A stretch of 25,877 nt of DNA from JAWWBL01 sp033720975 (GTDB lineage: Bacteria > Actinomycetota > Acidimicrobiia > Spongiisociales > ZC4RG35). Location of the stretch: positions 1 through 25,877 of the forward strand of contig JAWWBL010000017.1 of the NCBI GenBank assembly GCA_033720975.1, in the 5' to 3' direction. Of the stretch, positions 1-7,340 are shown one piece after another (position 1 is the first letter of the stretch; every line of letters starts with the position of its first letter). The notes beneath the pieces were generated by a model. The model did not search any database. It saw only the letters and a program-made list of their open reading frames with translations, and had not been told where the DNA came from. The translations under genes and the position numbers were made by a program.

Positions 1-18
1 GCAATCCGCTCGGGTTCG

Positions 19-1635
19 TCAGCCGACGGGTGCCTCGGTGGATATGGACTTCTCGATACCCTGCTCGAACGCGTCGATGGCGGCCTCTCTGATTCGTCTC
101 TCCGCCTCATCGGTCCGCCAGATCCTATAAACCCGCGACGCCGCAGCCTGACGTGGTCTTTGGCCAGACCCGGCCTCGTCGATCGCGAGGGATATCTCGG
201 CAGCCAAAACCTTGCCGAAGTCTTGATCGAGGGCGGTTTTCGGCGTTCTCGGACGCTTCAGGGTGTCACCGGTCATCTCCTCCGCTACCGAGTGACCCGC
301 CGCGAAGCTCTCCGACCAGACGGTGGTGAGCTCGGCATGCACCGCCTGTCGGATGGTCTCTGGGTTCGGCTTCCAAGCTTCATCTGTCCGGAGGCCGTCG
401 AGAGCGATGTTCTGGAGCTCGGTAATCGCCTTCTTCACACCGCGGAGTGCACGATTGGTGACAGGGAGCAAACGGGCATCACGCTCCTCGATCCAATCCG
501 TGCCCTCGAGGCTTGGCTCTCCATCGTCGCTGGGCTCATCGGATACGCCCGCTTCGCCTCCGGCCATGTCGACCTCTCTCAGCGAAGCGAACAGCGCGTC
601 GACATCGTTTGTCTGCTCCGAAGACGGTGCCGCAACGGGCTCCTCGACGGCTTTGGGAGCCTCCTCAACCGGAGCCTGATCGTCCGGTTCGGTCGCGGTC
701 ACTTCGGGACCAGCCTTCTCCTCTGGTGCTTCTGTCGCGGTCTCCGCTGCCAGCGTCTCGAGGTCATCGTCGGGTAGGGGTCGTGGCGTCGGCTTCATCG
801 GGCCCTGGACGACCCTCACGGTCTCACCCAGCTCCCAATGATGTGGCTCATCAGAGGGCGCGGGAACGACCTTCACGCTCGAGCTCTCAGACGCAAGGTC
901 GAGGCTCTCCCGCTTCTCTTCCAGCGATCCCTCCAGCCGAGAAAGGGTGGCTCGGACGTTCTCGAGCTCGGCGAGAAGCTCGTCTCGTCTCTGTTCGAGT
1001 GCTCTAGTTCTCTCCTGAGCGGCGGCGGCCTGACGATTCGCCTGGTCGATGATCTCATCCCGGCGCTGGTTTGCCTCTGAGATGGTCTTCTCGGCCTGCA
1101 TCGTCGCGTTTCTAAGAAGGTCCTCAGCATCCCTCCGCGAGCCGGAAGTGAGTCGGTGTGCCTCCCGCTCCGCCTCCCCCATGATCGTGAGAACGTCCCG
1201 TTCGGCCTCCTGGCGCATCTTGTCGGCTTCCGCTCGTGCCTGACCGAGAAGGTCAGTGCCCACGGTCCAGGCGTCACGCCGGAGGGCCTCGGCGTCTCCG
1301 GCGGCCGATCGACGGTTCTCCTCGGCGTCGGCCATGGCCTCGCTGCGCCAGCGCGCCGCGTCGAGGCTCGCCCGCTCTCGCATCGACTCGGCAGCCTCGC
1401 GAGCCGCCTGAAGTATGTTGTTGACCTCCCCGCCCACCTTCTCCAACTCGGCCTCGAGGTCACGCGCGCCGCTGTCGGCCAGTTGTGCACCCAGTCGCTC
1501 GGTCTCGCCTTCGAGAAACTCGATTCGATCCGCGATTTGTCTCAGGAGACCCTCGACTTCGGACCGGTCCAGCCCGCGCAAGGTGGTCTTGAACTGGGCG
1601 TTCCGCAGCCCTTCAGGCGTCACTTCGGATGACAT
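19..1635 (-). CDS. DivIVA-domain coiled-coil protein
   Basis: This is a cytoplasmic scaffold-type protein of 538 residues. The first ~50 residues match a DivIVA N-terminal domain, with the signature FKTTLRGLDRSEVEGLL. A long, charged, Ala/Glu/Arg-rich coiled coil follows to about residue 250, then an acidic Pro/Glu/Ala-rich linker to about 400. The last ~140 residues form a separate, mostly helical region that I cannot assign. DivIVA proteins bind curved membrane and recruit division or polar-growth factors; that role is family knowledge and is not shown here. The protein is much longer than a minimal DivIVA and lacks membrane segments. It starts at an ATG, with no strong Shine-Dalgarno and an AT-rich stretch just upstream that could hold a promoter. 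The PDZ-Lon gene lies upstream on the same strand with a 35-nt gap, so co-transcription is possible. Confidence 0.85.
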   Translation of the reverse strand: MSSEVTPEGLRNAQFKTTLRGLDRSEVEGLLRQIADRIEFLEGETERLGAQLADSGARDLEAELEKVGGEVNNILQAAREAAESMRERASLDAARWRSEAMADAEENRRSAAGDAEALRRDAWTVGTDLLGQARAEADKMRQEAERDVLTIMGEAEREAHRLTSGSRRDAEDLLRNATMQAEKTISEANQRRDEIIDQANRQAAAAQERTRALEQRRDELLAELENVRATLSRLEGSLEEKRESLDLASESSSVKVVPAPSDEPHHWELGETVRVVQGPMKPTPRPLPDDDLETLAAETATEAPEEKAGPEVTATEPDDQAPVEEAPKAVEEPVAAPSSEQTNDVDALFASLREVDMAGGEAGVSDEPSDDGEPSLEGTDWIEERDARLLPVTNRALRGVKKAITELQNIALDGLRTDEAWKPNPETIRQAVHAELTTVWSESFAAGHSVAEEMTGDTLKRPRTPKTALDQDFGKVLAAEISLAIDEAGSGQRPRQAAASRVYRIWRTDEAERRIREAAIDAFEQGIEKSISTEAPVG

Positions 1636-1670
1636 ACAGTGATAAAAGATACCCGTCGAGCGTCTTGTGC

Positions 1671-2660
1671 CTAGGAAGTGGCGAGGCTTTCGAGGAAGTC
1701 GATCGCATCTTGCAGGGTCTCAACAGGGATGATCTCGATGGTTTCACGAGGCGCGGTCAAAGCCGTTTCGTATTGGCCAGCCGGAACCAGGATGTACTCG
1801 GCGCCGGACGCTTCGGCGCCGACGACCTTCTGGCGGACACTTCCGATGAGCCCGACTTTGCCGTCGAAGTCAATGGTTCCCGTGCCGGCGATGATGCGAC
1901 CGGCGGTCAGCTCCCCCTCGGTCAGCGTGTCGATGATCGCCAGGGTGTGCATCAAGCCTGCCGACGGGCCACCAAACCCGGTTGAGTCGATGTCGATGGA
2001 GAACGGCGGGTCGGGAAGCTCACCAAGGCCTATACCGATCATGGGATCACCAGCCCTGCTCACGTGCTCGGTGAGCTCGATAGTGAGGGTGACTTCCTCT
2101 CCTTCGCGCTCAACGGTCATCTCGATGGTGTCACCGATCGCGAGGGACGACACCGCGGCCTGTAGGTCCGCGACAGTCTTCATCTCGGCACCGTCGGCAG
2201 CGATGATCACGTCGCCGAGCTCCAGGACACCGTCGGCGGGTACGCCTTCGATGATCTCCGTGACGACCAGGCGCGTGGGGTACCCGAGGTAGGTCAAGGC
2301 CACGACTATGGACTTGAAATTGGAGTCGGTCATCTGTTCCAGTACCCGGCTCTGGTACTCCTGATCGGACTCGCCGCTCCTTCTCAGTTTGGTCTTCTCG
2401 ATGAGATCGACTTTGGGATCGGCGACTGCCAGCAACGCCTCGAAGACATTCACGTCCTGATGGATCACCGACAACATGAGCAGCTCCCCGCTGGGCGGGT
2501 ATACCTCACCCCCGTCGACAACGATTGCGTCGGCAGCATCGACAGCGGGATAGGCGATGGACGCCTGATAGCCGATCTCGACGTTCCACAGCGCCACCGC
2601 CAGGAACCCGACGGCGAACAGCGCGCTGATCAGGTAGCCGGGGCGCTCGGATTCGGCCAT
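1671..2660 (-). CDS. PDZ-domain Lon-like membrane protease (YlbL type)
   Basis: This membrane-anchored serine protease has 329 residues. Residues ~9-30 form one N-terminal membrane segment. A PDZ domain covers about 125-200, including the GVPADGVLELGDVIIAADG loop. A Lon-type proteolytic domain fills ~205-325. The catalytic Ser233 lies in GGPSAGLM and Lys278 in GSVRQK, so the Lon Ser-Lys dyad is intact. The family (YlbL in Bacillus, Rv3194c in mycobacteria) is thought to degrade or process envelope proteins outside the membrane; no substrate can be read from the sequence. In mycobacteria this gene sits beside a DUF2342 gene. Here the DUF2342 protein is about 10 kb away, next to htrA. The ATG start is preceded by a TANNNT box 7 nt away and has no clear Shine-Dalgarno, so leaderless initiation is likely. 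Confidence 0.9.
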   Translation of the reverse strand: MAESERPGYLISALFAVGFLAVALWNVEIGYQASIAYPAVDAADAIVVDGGEVYPPSGELLMLSVIHQDVNVFEALLAVADPKVDLIEKTKLRRSGESDQEYQSRVLEQMTDSNFKSIVVALTYLGYPTRLVVTEIIEGVPADGVLELGDVIIAADGAEMKTVADLQAAVSSLAIGDTIEMTVEREGEEVTLTIELTEHVSRAGDPMIGIGLGELPDPPFSIDIDSTGFGGPSAGLMHTLAIIDTLTEGELTAGRIIAGTGTIDFDGKVGLIGSVRQKVVGAEASGAEYILVPAGQYETALTAPRETIEIIPVETLQDAIDFLESLATS

Positions 2661-2667
2661 CGGACGG

Positions 2668-2673
2668 AGGGTA
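2668..2673 (-). promoter_or_regulatory. Candidate -10 box of the PDZ-Lon gene
   Basis: On the minus strand TACCCT lies 7 nt before the ATG. This fits the TANNNT -10 element, with transcription starting at or next to the start codon. I see no matching -35 element. Confidence 0.4.
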
Positions 2674-2736
2674 TTTGGGACGGAGAGCTAGCGGGCCATT
2701 CTGCACGCTCAAAGTCCGGAATACCGGACGGGAACC

Positions 2737-3630
2737 TTAGGAACGCGAGACGACGGAGAGGATGGCGGTGGCGATCTCTTGCGGTGCCTCCTCCTGGACG
2801 AAGTGGCCGGCGGGGGTCACGGTCACTTCGGCCTTAGGGAGGGTCCGCTCGTGGCGGGCCCTGAGACGGCCCAGGATGGGGTCGTTCTCACCCCAGACGA
2901 TCGCGGCGGGACCGTCGAACGACGACAAATAGCCACCCGACTCCCGCAACAGAGGAACCGATGGGTGGTCAATGTCGTTCGGGACCATGCGAACAAGGCC
3001 CACGGCCGCCTCTCGAGCGGTCTTGCACCGGAGCGGATAGCCGTAGGACCTCTTGGCCAGAGGGCTGATCGCCGACGAGTCGGCAGCGGCGAATCTGAGC
3101 CAGTGGTGGGGTCGAATCAGTTCGACACTTGCCGCTCCCATTCTGGTGCTGAAGAAGCGGTGGAAGGCGGTCGGCTTGAACCCGGGCTTGGGTGCGCCGA
3201 TCGAGGTGTTGAGAACAACTAGCCCACCCATGAGGCCAGGAAGCCGGGACAGCGCATGCATGCCGATGGGTCCTCCCCAGTCCTGGACCACTGCCACCAC
3301 CGACGTCAGATCCAATTGGCGGAGGAGAGACACCACCCAGTCCGAGTGATTCCGGAGGGTGTGAGCGCGCCGGTCAGGGGGAGCGTCGGAGAAACCAAGT
3401 CCGATCAAGTCGGGCAAGATCAGTCGGATCGGCTCGCCCTCGAGTTCGGCGGCGATCTTGCGGCTGAGGTAAGCCCAAGTTGGGTTTCCGTGAATGGAAA
3501 GGACCGGTGTCCCCTCACCCTGCTCCATCACGTGCATGCGAAGGCCGTCCCCGACATCCACCGCATAACGGTCGAACGGGAGCTGCTCCGAGATCCAGAA
3601 AGGCATCTCCGGTGCAGGGAACCTGAACAC
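2737..3630 (-). CDS. Haloalkane dehalogenase-like alpha/beta hydrolase
   Basis: This is an alpha/beta-hydrolase of 297 residues, the usual length of haloalkane dehalogenases, which hydrolyse carbon-halogen bonds to an alcohol and halide. The visible motifs are HGNPTW (Asn49, the halide-stabilising position), VQDWGG with nucleophile Asp117 and the halide-binding Trp118, acid Asp250 in GENDPI, and base His276 in GHFVQEE. An Asp-His-Asp triad with an Asn-Trp halide pair is the combination described for subfamily HLD-III. Related epoxide hydrolases also have DWG but normally carry HGF or HGW at the oxyanion site, so a dehalogenase is more likely. The native substrate is unknown. The start is a GTG with a TANNNT box exactly 6 nt upstream, which favours a leaderless transcript. 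An in-frame ATG 24 nt downstream is the alternative. The gene begins only 15 nt beyond the terminator of the upstream operon. Confidence 0.85.
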   Translation of the reverse strand: MFRFPAPEMPFWISEQLPFDRYAVDVGDGLRMHVMEQGEGTPVLSIHGNPTWAYLSRKIAAELEGEPIRLILPDLIGLGFSDAPPDRRAHTLRNHSDWVVSLLRQLDLTSVVAVVQDWGGPIGMHALSRLPGLMGGLVVLNTSIGAPKPGFKPTAFHRFFSTRMGAASVELIRPHHWLRFAAADSSAISPLAKRSYGYPLRCKTAREAAVGLVRMVPNDIDHPSVPLLRESGGYLSSFDGPAAIVWGENDPILGRLRARHERTLPKAEVTVTPAGHFVQEEAPQEIATAILSVVSRS

Positions 3631-3636
3631 AGGAGA

Positions 3637-3642
3637 ACACTA
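3637..3642 (-). promoter_or_regulatory. Candidate -10 box of the dehalogenase gene
   Basis: TAGTGT on the minus strand is followed by exactly 6 nt and then the GTG start. A polymerase using this box would start on the first base of the GTG. The -35 region would fall inside the preceding terminator hairpin and shows no good hexamer. Confidence 0.45.
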
Positions 3643-3645
3643 AGA

Positions 3646-3676
3646 GAAAGGGGACGGCCATTGGCCGTCCCCTTTC
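3646..3676 (-). terminator. Hairpin terminator of the liv-type operon
   Basis: A perfect 14-bp stem (3646-3659 with 3663-3676) encloses a 3-nt loop. The core is very GC-rich, and on the minus strand the hairpin is followed by CTTAGTGTTCT, a weak T-rich tail. It lies 18 nt after the stop codon of the substrate-binding protein gene, so it should end the ABC operon transcript. Confidence 0.85.
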
Positions 3677-3694
3677 AATCGTTCGGTTTGCGTC

Positions 3695-5071
3695 TTATCC
3701 AGCCGGATCCCAGTCGGCCATGTAGGGGGCTTCGAAGAAGCCGGTTATGTCCATGAGACCGAAGACGTTCTCCGTCACCGAAACGGGTACGCCGATGTTG
3801 TCCTCGTTGGTGGGAATCCGCTCGAGCGGTGTCGCACCGTACCCGCCGGCCGCGCCTCCGTACCCCAGATCCACGTCCTGCACGAGGTTGATGGCGGCAA
3901 GCAGACCGGCCCGGCTGATGTCGCCGTTGGCCACTGCTGCCTCCAACAGAATGTGGAACGTCTGGGCCTGGGTGTATCCGAAGTAGTAGAAGGCGTTGAT
4001 CATCTCGTCGGTGACGCCGATCGCGTCACGATGAGCTTCCAGGTCGGCACGCAGCTCGGCCATGCCGGGTGTGTCGTCCTCGAACTCGGGACCAGCGCCC
4101 AATCCGTAATACGGGAACGAAGCGAACACCGCCAACCCAGCGGCCTCATCTCCGCCTCCAAGTGCGGAGGGAAGGACCGGGTTGTACGAAGGGCTCGATC
4201 CAAAGACGGTTGGCGAGTACTCCAATGCGGCCGCTGTCCCCAACATCGTCGCCAGTGCCGTGGGCAGAGCGCATATGAAGAGCACACTCACACCCGCTGC
4301 CTGAGCCCCGCCGATCTGGGCGGAGAACTCCGTGTCAGTGGCGGCGTAGGTGGCCTCATATTGATGGTTGAACCCAGTGTTGGCCTGACCGAAGTCATAA
4401 CCGTTCTTGCAGTCCTGCCCATAGTCATCGCCCTGATAGATGATCCCAACGACACTCTCGTCGGTGATGATGGCCGGGTCGGCCACGTTCATCGCCCAAT
4501 AGGGGGCGTTGGCGAATTGTGCGAAGTAGGTGTTGGCTCCGAGATTGAGCAGAACATTGTCGGTCAATGCCCACTGCGACGCCAGCGAGCCGGCAGCCAC
4601 GAGAATGTTCTCACCAGCTGCATCTTCATAGATGCTCGCTGTTGTTGGCGTGCCGATCGCACTCGAAAACGCGAGGACCTCGTCCTTGATCTCGTTGTAG
4701 ACGACCACGTTGGTCTCCGGGTTGTACGCGTTGTCACGCACCACCACCTCGACGGGATACATGCCGGCGACGCCGCCGTCGGCGTTGACACTCTCCCAAT
4801 AGACTCGATGGCCGTTGAGTAGCGAAGCACCGATTCCCGGGATGGGCCCGGTCAGTGCGGCAAGAGCGCCGAGCTTGATCGTCCCAGTGTCAGGGTCGAA
4901 ACCGACGTCGTACACCAGCTCGTCCATCATGCCCGTCGTTGTGGGGCCCGGCGGCTGAGTGGTCGTCGGAGGCGGTGGCTCCGACGTGGTTGTGGTTGGG
5001 TCGGCCCCGTTACAGGCCGCGACCACCATGGCGAGCACCGCCAGGATCGCCAGAATCCTTCTCGATCTCAT
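3695..5071 (-). CDS. ABC transporter substrate-binding lipoprotein (LivK-like)
   Basis: This is a lipid-anchored extracellular binding protein of 458 residues that delivers its ligand to the LivH/LivM permease. A short basic signal peptide ends in a lipobox with Cys20 (VVAAC). It is followed by a Thr/Pro-rich linker up to about residue 46, and then a type I periplasmic-binding fold (Peripla_BP_6 family). The phrase LGALAALTGPIPGIGASLLNG near the start of the mature domain is typical of branched-chain amino acid receptors. The family also binds amides, aromatic acids and other small acids, so the ligand is open. A purine-rich AGGAGG lies about 10 nt upstream of the ATG. It is the last gene of the operon, separated from livM by 83 nt, and is followed directly by a hairpin terminator. 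Confidence 0.9.
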   Translation of the reverse strand: MRSRRILAILAVLAMVVAACNGADPTTTTSEPPPPTTTQPPGPTTTGMMDELVYDVGFDPDTGTIKLGALAALTGPIPGIGASLLNGHRVYWESVNADGGVAGMYPVEVVVRDNAYNPETNVVVYNEIKDEVLAFSSAIGTPTTASIYEDAAGENILVAAGSLASQWALTDNVLLNLGANTYFAQFANAPYWAMNVADPAIITDESVVGIIYQGDDYGQDCKNGYDFGQANTGFNHQYEATYAATDTEFSAQIGGAQAAGVSVLFICALPTALATMLGTAAALEYSPTVFGSSPSYNPVLPSALGGGDEAAGLAVFASFPYYGLGAGPEFEDDTPGMAELRADLEAHRDAIGVTDEMINAFYYFGYTQAQTFHILLEAAVANGDISRAGLLAAINLVQDVDLGYGGAAGGYGATPLERIPTNEDNIGVPVSVTENVFGLMDITGFFEAPYMADWDPAG

Positions 5072-5118
5072 CAGTCAGGTTCCTCCTCTTGAAACACGGC
5101 CCAGCCCATGGGACAGGG

Positions 5119-5151
5119 CGCCATCACCATACCGAAGATGCAGGGATGGCG
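5119..5151. repeat. Weak inverted repeat between livM and the binding-protein gene
   Basis: In the 83-nt spacer, CGCCATC (5119-5125) and GATGGCG (5145-5151) can pair as a 7-bp stem with a 19-nt loop. It might be an mRNA-processing or stabilising hairpin that sets expression of the binding protein relative to the permease, but a stem this short could occur by chance. Confidence 0.25.
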
Positions 5152-5154
5152 TCG

Positions 5155-6294
5155 TCAGTAGCTGAACGGCCAGCCTTTCCAGTAGTTCCGGAGCCGAAAC
5201 CACAGGCCAAACAAACCCAAGGGTTCCAGGATTAGGAAAACAACTATGAAGAGCCCGAACAGGATTGCGCTGAAGGCAGCCGGGTCGAGAGTCCCTGCAC
5301 CGCTCTCGGCGATGAACGGGAGCCAACCCTGCTCGCTAGCGAACTTGATCAACTCGGGCAGAGCTACCACGAACAACGCCCCGAAGACGGCACCGACCAC
5401 CGTCCCGATCCCTCCGATCACGATCATGGCGATGTACTCGACCGAGATGAGCAGCCCAGCGGCTCCGCCGAAGTTGGAACCAAGCGGATTGCCCAGGAAG
5501 ACGCCGAGCAAAGCCCCGGCGGCACCAGCCATGAATGACGACACGCCGAAGGCGGTGAGTTTGGCCCAGGTGACATTCACCCCGATCACCTCGGCGGCAA
5601 TGTCCCGATCTCTGGTCGCCTGAAAGGCACGCCCCACCCTGCTGCGGGCGATGTTCTTCCCGGCCAGGAACGCAACCAGCGCCAGGATGAGCGCTGCGAG
5701 GTACAGAGCCTCTCCGTCTTTCGTCACGTAATCCCTGAGCACGGGCACGTCGAAAGACACGGGATCAACACGGCGACCCCTGACCGCTCCTGTCACAGGC
5801 GCCAGCGCCTCGGCGGTGAAGAGCCACTCACCGAGGAAGACCAGAGCCAAGGTGACGAGCGATAAATAGAGACCTCTCAACCGCACTGCAGCCGGGCCGA
5901 CGATGACGCCGAGTGCAGCAGCCACCGCGCCCCCGGCTAGAACACCAACCCACCAGGGCATCCCCAACCCCCAGAAGTCGACTCCGCTGAGGGTTGTGAA
6001 CGCCTCCGTGTTGACCGTGCCGCCAACGAAAGCTCCCACCCCGAGAAAGAAGACGTGTCCCAGTGAGATCTGGCCGGCGAATCCAGAGAGGAGGTTGAGG
6101 CCGAGCGCTCCGGTGGCAGCGATCAAAACCAGGATGGCGATGGTGAGCCAGAAGCCGGGACTGGGGAGACCACGGATGAAGATCGGGTAGTAGAACAGCC
6201 AGGCGAGGAGAACGATCAGCCAGAACCACTGGACCCGGTTGGGGATGAGGGCCATGTCCCGTTTGTAAGTGGTGCGAAGGAGACGCTCGGCCAT
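5155..6294 (-). CDS. livM: Branched-chain amino acid-type ABC permease, LivM family
   Basis: This integral membrane permease subunit has 379 residues, rich in hydrophobic helices. The family signature GLNLLSGFAGQISLGHVFF lies near residue 70, which is characteristic of LivM. A later loop containing RSRVGRAFQATRDRDIAAEVIG corresponds to the cytoplasmic coupling loop that contacts the ATPases. It should pair with the LivH-type subunit to form the translocation pathway. Its ATG overlaps the livH stop in a TGATG arrangement, so translation of the two permeases is probably coupled. A second Met at residue 14 is a possible alternative start, but the overlap favours the first. The C-terminus runs about 30 residues past the last membrane segment. 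Confidence 0.93.
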   Translation of the reverse strand: MAERLLRTTYKRDMALIPNRVQWFWLIVLLAWLFYYPIFIRGLPSPGFWLTIAILVLIAATGALGLNLLSGFAGQISLGHVFFLGVGAFVGGTVNTEAFTTLSGVDFWGLGMPWWVGVLAGGAVAAALGVIVGPAAVRLRGLYLSLVTLALVFLGEWLFTAEALAPVTGAVRGRRVDPVSFDVPVLRDYVTKDGEALYLAALILALVAFLAGKNIARSRVGRAFQATRDRDIAAEVIGVNVTWAKLTAFGVSSFMAGAAGALLGVFLGNPLGSNFGGAAGLLISVEYIAMIVIGGIGTVVGAVFGALFVVALPELIKFASEQGWLPFIAESGAGTLDPAAFSAILFGLFIVVFLILEPLGLFGLWFRLRNYWKGWPFSY

Positions 6295-7340
6295 CAGACC
6301 CTCCGAACCTCAGGGGTGCCAAAGAGCCCGTACGGCCGGATCAGGAGCACGACGATCATCAGCAGGTACGGGAAGATCAGGTGAAAGTTGGGGAACTCCA
6401 GCCCCAGAAACAGCGGATTCAGGTATCGGGCGGACAGAACCTGAGCAACGCCGATGCCGAGGCCACCGACCACAGCTCCGCCCGGCGAGTCGAGGCCGCC
6501 GAGGATGGCCGCCGGGAACGCGCTCAGCGCGGCGAAGCGAACCGGTGTCAGCGTGATGAACCCAGCGAGGCGGGCGGGCACATAGAAGGCGCCGGCGATG
6601 GCGGCCAGCACGCCGGCAATCGCCCAAGCGATGGCGAAGATGGTCGTGGTCTTGATCCCCATCGCCATCGCGGCTTCTTGATCGTGAGCTGTGGCACGCA
6701 TGGCGACGCCAAATCTGGAGTATTTGAAGAAGGCGAAGAACGCGAGAACGCACACGCCCATGGCGAGAACTGCCCAGATGTTGGCCCACTGGATCGAGAT
6801 ATTGCCGACCTGCAGCTTGAGAGCCGGTGGCAGGGGAGACGGGAGCACCTTCTGCTGGGGGCTCCATATCACCTGAACCGCCGTCGCAACGGCCAGTTCG
6901 AGGCCCAGGGTGATCAGCACGACTGCGAAGACGGGCTGGCCAACCATCTTGTGGAGGACCGAGCGCTCCACCAGAACGCCGAACAGGCCCACTATCACCG
7001 CGGCGACCAGTGTCGAGAGGGCGAACCTGGGCGCCACCGGGATGTCGAGCCACCACTGGAGCCATTCGGGGAAGTTCGCACTTTGCTGCCCAGCCGGCGT
7101 CTCGGCGCCTTTGGGCACCACCCCTGCCATCAGTGAGAAGACGATGTAGGTCCCCAACAACATCAGCGCCCCGTGAGCGAAGTTGATGACCTCAGTCGCC
7201 TTGTAGACGATGACAAAGCCGATTGCGATCAACGCGTAGATCGCACCCAGCCCAAGACCCTGGACGGTGAGTTGGATGATCTCCTCCCCAACCGACAGAT
7301 CGGTTACCTGGGCGATCAGCGGCGTGATGGTTGCGTTCAC
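6294..7340 (-). CDS. livH: Branched-chain amino acid-type ABC permease, LivH family
   Basis: This is the second integral membrane permease subunit, 348 residues. Its motif GLGLGAIYALIAIGFVIVYK near residue 30 and the following TEVINFAHGALMLLG are classic LivH features. The coupling-loop segment RFGVAMRATAHDQEAAMAMGI and the AILGGLDSPGGAVVGGLGIG stretch are also as expected. It is somewhat longer than E. coli LivH because of an insertion around residues 70-95. The start codon is GTG, overlapping the stop of the acyl-CoA ligase gene by 4 nt (GTGA). This ties the ligase and the transporter into one translational unit. Confidence 0.93.
   Translation of the reverse strand: MNATITPLIAQVTDLSVGEEIIQLTVQGLGLGAIYALIAIGFVIVYKATEVINFAHGALMLLGTYIVFSLMAGVVPKGAETPAGQQSANFPEWLQWWLDIPVAPRFALSTLVAAVIVGLFGVLVERSVLHKMVGQPVFAVVLITLGLELAVATAVQVIWSPQQKVLPSPLPPALKLQVGNISIQWANIWAVLAMGVCVLAFFAFFKYSRFGVAMRATAHDQEAAMAMGIKTTTIFAIAWAIAGVLAAIAGAFYVPARLAGFITLTPVRFAALSAFPAAILGGLDSPGGAVVGGLGIGVAQVLSARYLNPLFLGLEFPNFHLIFPYLLMIVVLLIRPYGLFGTPEVRRV

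Noticed and set aside
3953..4822. Plus-strand open frame of 289 codons
   Set aside because: It is antisense to the substrate-binding protein gene and has no recognisable motif.
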